A DNA stretch of 25,129 bases from Candidatus Hydrogenedens terephthalaticus JGI OTU-1 (GTDB taxonomy: Bacteria > Hydrogenedentota > Hydrogenedentia > Hydrogenedentales > Hydrogenedentaceae), in assembly GCA_000493945.1 (NCBI GenBank), contig AWNW01000029.1, positions 1 through 25,129 of the forward strand, read 5' to 3'. The stretch's first letter is position 1, and each line of letters opens with the position of its first letter. Shown one piece after another: positions 22,337 to 25,129 of the stretch. The position numbers were made by a program, and so were the translations under genes. Below the pieces are notes generated by a model, which ran no database searches, was not told the DNA's origin, and saw nothing but the letters and a program-made list of their open reading frames with translations.

Positions 22337-25129
22337 ATGAGGCAAAAGATGTTAATAGTTAAAATTATCGCTTCTATTTTAATCGCTTTAACCATAACAG
22401 GTTGCCCATGGGTCAGTTTCTATGTGGAACCGGAAACGGTGACCTTTGGGGAAACTTCAGTGCGAGAAACTATCCGTATTGTGTTTAGTCAGAGCGGAAA
22501 CTGGTCATGGGAAGCGGAGACATCGAATGTCTGGTTAAAATTGTCAAAGGATGGTGGTATAACCAGTGCCAGTAAAATAGAAGGTTCCTTATCCGGAGGA
22601 AAAGTCCAGCAATTAGATTTAATTGCAGACCGATCAAGTATTCCCAATGGGACCAGCATAGGAGAGGTAATAATTAAAGGTGTCGGAGATACAAAGAAGG
22701 TTACTGTAAGCATTACCAAACCCGGAACAGTCAATATATCAGTTAGTCCTCTTTCTCTGGATTTCGGTACAATTACAACAGAGTTGGAAGCAAACATAAC
22801 CAACCAAAGCACGATAAAGACAAACTGGGGGGTAACCATTCCATCTGAAGCAGGATGGCTATCTGTCACGCCTGCAAGTGGAGAAGTTCCTGCTGGTCAG
22901 AGCGTTACTTTAAGATTCCGTGTAAATCGAAGCGGTTTAGCGGTCGGTGTCTATCAAACCACAGTAAAAATAACCGCGGGTTCTCAGGAAATCTCTCTAC
23001 CTGTGACTATGGAAGTTTCTGCATTGCAGGTAACACCGAATGAAATACAATTTGGTCTGGTAGAACAGCAAGCACAACAGATATTAAAAGTTTCCAATTT
23101 AGGAACACAGCAGGTATCCATACAGGTAGGGGTAGCCTCAGAAGCCCAATCATGGCTATCCGTTCAAAATCCACAATTTAACATTCCTCCTTCCCAGTCG
23201 GTAGATGTTCCTGTTATCGTAAACCCTGCAAACTTATCTTCCAATGATTATGCAGGAACTCTCCAGGTTCGTGATACTGCTACCAATTATGCCATTGCGG
23301 TAACCGTTCGGATGCGGACGCGTGCATTAACAGTAAATCCTGTTTTAATCAATTTTGGAAAGATTCGCGAAATACAAACACAGACCTTTACAATTAATAA
23401 TTCCGCACCTGTAGCATGGCGGTGGACATCTGATATTCCGAATACCTCAAATTGGTTGAGAATTACTCCTACCAGTGGGAACATTGATGCCGGTGGAAAT
23501 CAAACCGTTACGGTTGAAGCAAATCCGACAATATTACAACCCGGCGAGTATCAAGGAAGTATTACGATAAATTCCAGTTGGGGTTCTTCCGTTATTAATG
23601 TGCAAATGGAGGCATCACGAGCCCCGAAACTGATTGTCCTCCCTACTGAGATTAATTTTGGCGAAACTCGTTCTGAAGAAACACTGGCTATCTGGAACGA
23701 TGGTGAAGAAACTATTGCCTGGGAAATTGATACTACACAATTCCCTGCATGGTTAAGTATTACCCCGATAAACAATCAAGGAATCGCTTCTGGTCAGGTA
23801 AGTGGCTCTCAAACTGCTACCCTAAAAATAAAAGTAAACAGAGCCTTAGCCAATGAAGCCGAGGGATCCACTTATCAATATTCATTTGGAGTAAAAGGGA
23901 CAGTCGTAGAATCTGCGACAAATCTATCTCCTGTTACTGTCCGTACCAGTATGTCTGTTCCACAAATACCTGAAGTCACTGTAATAGGTGAAGGAACGGA
24001 TAATAATGGGACGCCTTTCCTTAACTTCGCATTTGAAGAAATCGAACAGGAGTTTGTTATTAAAAATACCGGTAAAGGAACTTTAGAATGGCAGATTGTA
24101 ACTACAGGTGTTCCCGGTTGGATAACCAGTATCAATCCTTCCCAAGGTGCTTTGGGGAAAGGGAAGGAACAAAGGATAAAGGTGGCTATAAGTAGAGATA
24201 CATTGTCTTATTTAGGTGCTTCCTACGAATTACTTATCCAAACGAATGACCCTGAAAATCCTGCTGTGAAAATTATTATCGAAATTCAGGTCCCTAAAAA
24301 AGTAATTATTGGTGCACAACCTTCTTCATTGAATTTTGGAGCCGGTGAAATATTAAAAACCTTTGATGTTGCAAATCTGGGTGACCCGGGAACGGCATTA
24401 GATTTCCTATTGATACCCAACAAAGATTGGATTTCTGTATTTCCAGAATCAGGCTTAAGTTATGGTACAGCAGGACCTCTTAAAGAATGGAAGGAAATTT
24501 CCGTTTCTATTGACCGCGAAGGTTTAGATGGAGCAAATGCATCAGGACAAATAAAGATTGTCGGTAGAAAAACTGTAAACGGTGTTAAAGTAATTGATGA
24601 GACAATTGCTCCTGTTTATGTTAACATAACTGCTTCTGCTCCCACACTTACGGTGGAAACAGCACCGCCAAATCTACGAATACCCTCATTAATGCGATAT
24701 GTTATGACGCTTCGTGATGTTCAACAACGCGCTATATCTTTGCCCGAAGCGTTTCTCCCCACACTTGCAGACAAATTCGTAATTACAGAAGATGACCTGC
24801 CATTAGATATTCAGGAATCCAGACGTTTCCTTATCCCAATGGTAAAACCAGAACGATTGGTTCAACATAAGGGCACCATTCTCATCTTGTTGGATGCTTC
24901 GGGAAGTATGTTCCAATCGGCTAAATCCTTAGAAGATGAAGAAATTTCAGGAGCCGATGACCCTATTCGTGAGTTATATGTTCGAACATTACCTTCCTTT
25001 ATTGATGATATTCCCGATAATTATCAAATAGGGATTGGTGTATTCAATGAACGAGAATGGTTTGGTAGTTCCGTGCGGATGTTAGTAAATAACGATGGCG
25101 AGCCTACCTTTACCTTTAATAAAGAGATT
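22337..25129 (+). CDS. Second giant BACON/VWA lipoprotein, 3' end outside the window
   Basis: Open for 931 codons with no stop to the window edge, so only the N-terminal part is seen. The ATG follows AGGAG by 7 bases. The signal peptide ends in ITGC with C23 lipidated. About seven BACON-like modules follow, each near 100 residues and marked by strands such as VTFGE, LDFGT, IQFGL, INFGK, INFGE and LNFGA, many with an NWL/GWL...P-x-SG turn. Then comes the same pre-VWA segment as in the upstream protein (MRYVMTLRD..RAI, ITEDDLPLDIQE) and a VWA domain with MIDAS D853-A-S-G-S. It starts 39 bases after the upstream gene. Gene duplication with different module numbers is the simplest origin. Confidence 0.9.
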   Translation, partial: MRQKMLIVKIIASILIALTITGCPWVSFYVEPETVTFGETSVRETIRIVFSQSGNWSWEAETSNVWLKLSKDGGITSASKIEGSLSGGKVQQLDLIADRSSIPNGTSIGEVIIKGVGDTKKVTVSITKPGTVNISVSPLSLDFGTITTELEANITNQSTIKTNWGVTIPSEAGWLSVTPASGEVPAGQSVTLRFRVNRSGLAVGVYQTTVKITAGSQEISLPVTMEVSALQVTPNEIQFGLVEQQAQQILKVSNLGTQQVSIQVGVASEAQSWLSVQNPQFNIPPSQSVDVPVIVNPANLSSNDYAGTLQVRDTATNYAIAVTVRMRTRALTVNPVLINFGKIREIQTQTFTINNSAPVAWRWTSDIPNTSNWLRITPTSGNIDAGGNQTVTVEANPTILQPGEYQGSITINSSWGSSVINVQMEASRAPKLIVLPTEINFGETRSEETLAIWNDGEETIAWEIDTTQFPAWLSITPINNQGIASGQVSGSQTATLKIKVNRALANEAEGSTYQYSFGVKGTVVESATNLSPVTVRTSMSVPQIPEVTVIGEGTDNNGTPFLNFAFEEIEQEFVIKNTGKGTLEWQIVTTGVPGWITSINPSQGALGKGKEQRIKVAISRDTLSYLGASYELLIQTNDPENPAVKIIIEIQVPKKVIIGAQPSSLNFGAGEILKTFDVANLGDPGTALDFLLIPNKDWISVFPESGLSYGTAGPLKEWKEISVSIDREGLDGANASGQIKIVGRKTVNGVKVIDETIAPVYVNITASAPTLTVETAPPNLRIPSLMRYVMTLRDVQQRAISLPEAFLPTLADKFVITEDDLPLDIQESRRFLIPMVKPERLVQHKGTILILLDASGSMFQSAKSLEDEEISGADDPIRELYVRTLPSFIDDIPDNYQIGIGVFNEREWFGSSVRMLVNNDGEPTFTFNKEI

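Noticed and set aside
22489..24135. Several minus-strand frames and one short plus-strand frame under the second VWA lipoprotein
   Set aside because: The plus-strand frame from 22337 is open to the window edge, starts with a good ribosome site and lipobox, and shows repeated BACON-like modules. The others are shadows.
22337..24650. Direct-repeat array at DNA level in the BACON-like modules
   Set aside because: The modules repeat at the level of fold and short protein signatures only; the DNA copies are too diverged to count as a repeat array.

Overview
The window is AT-rich DNA from a free-living bacterium and is almost entirely coding. Three predicted lipoproteins (lipobox ending in Cys after an N-terminal hydrophobic stretch) point to an envelope with lipoprotein export. 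Two Tat-exported Gfo/Idh/MocA oxidoreductases with an RRDFLKT/RREFLKT leader, and lipoproteins built from BACON-like beta-sandwich modules plus a VWA domain, are typical of the Planctomycetota / Hydrogenedentota / Verrucomicrobiota / Lentisphaerota range. Hydrogenedentota (Candidatus Hydrogenedens-like) is my best guess, but this is an inference from gene style, not a marker-gene assignment. I see no rRNA, tRNA, insertion sequence, phage gene or CRISPR array.

Layout. (1) 75-4525, plus strand: a promoter with a palindrome, then a CsoR-family repressor, an 814-residue four-domain sulfur-trafficking fusion (CoA-disulfide reductase-like, rhodanese, TusA, DsrE), a DUF1638 protein and a DUF72 protein. 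These form one tight operon closed by a strong hairpin. (2) 4545-7055, minus strand: two tandem Tat-exported Gfo/Idh/MocA oxidoreductases, each 414 residues and about 86% identical by eye. This is a recent duplication that shares the hairpin terminator with region 1. (3) 7302-10154, plus strand: a sugar cassette of a GmhA-like SIS isomerase, an inositol-monophosphatase-family phosphatase, a YhcH/YjgK/YiaL protein and a UDP-glucuronate decarboxylase. (4) 10181-17312: AddB and AddA (double-strand-break resection helicase-nuclease), then a zinc-ribbon protein that starts 2 bases after addA and whose C-terminus seems to continue in another frame. (5) 17313-17814: a leader region with TTGACA boxes, a palindrome and one possible small ORF. 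(6) 17815-25129: an LRR lipoprotein and two very large BACON/VWA lipoproteins. The last runs off the window end after 931 open codons.

How the genes fit together. Region 1 looks like a persulfide/thiol-stress or sulfur-relay unit controlled by its own repressor. Region 3 could supply a modified sugar and UDP-xylose for a surface glycan. Region 4 is DNA repair. Region 6 looks like a cell-surface protein set. The two VWA lipoproteins share not only the VWA domain but also a distinctive module just in front of it, suggesting a lineage-specific surface family. Several start codons were moved inward from the longest possible ORF because a Shine-Dalgarno sequence sits inside the extension.
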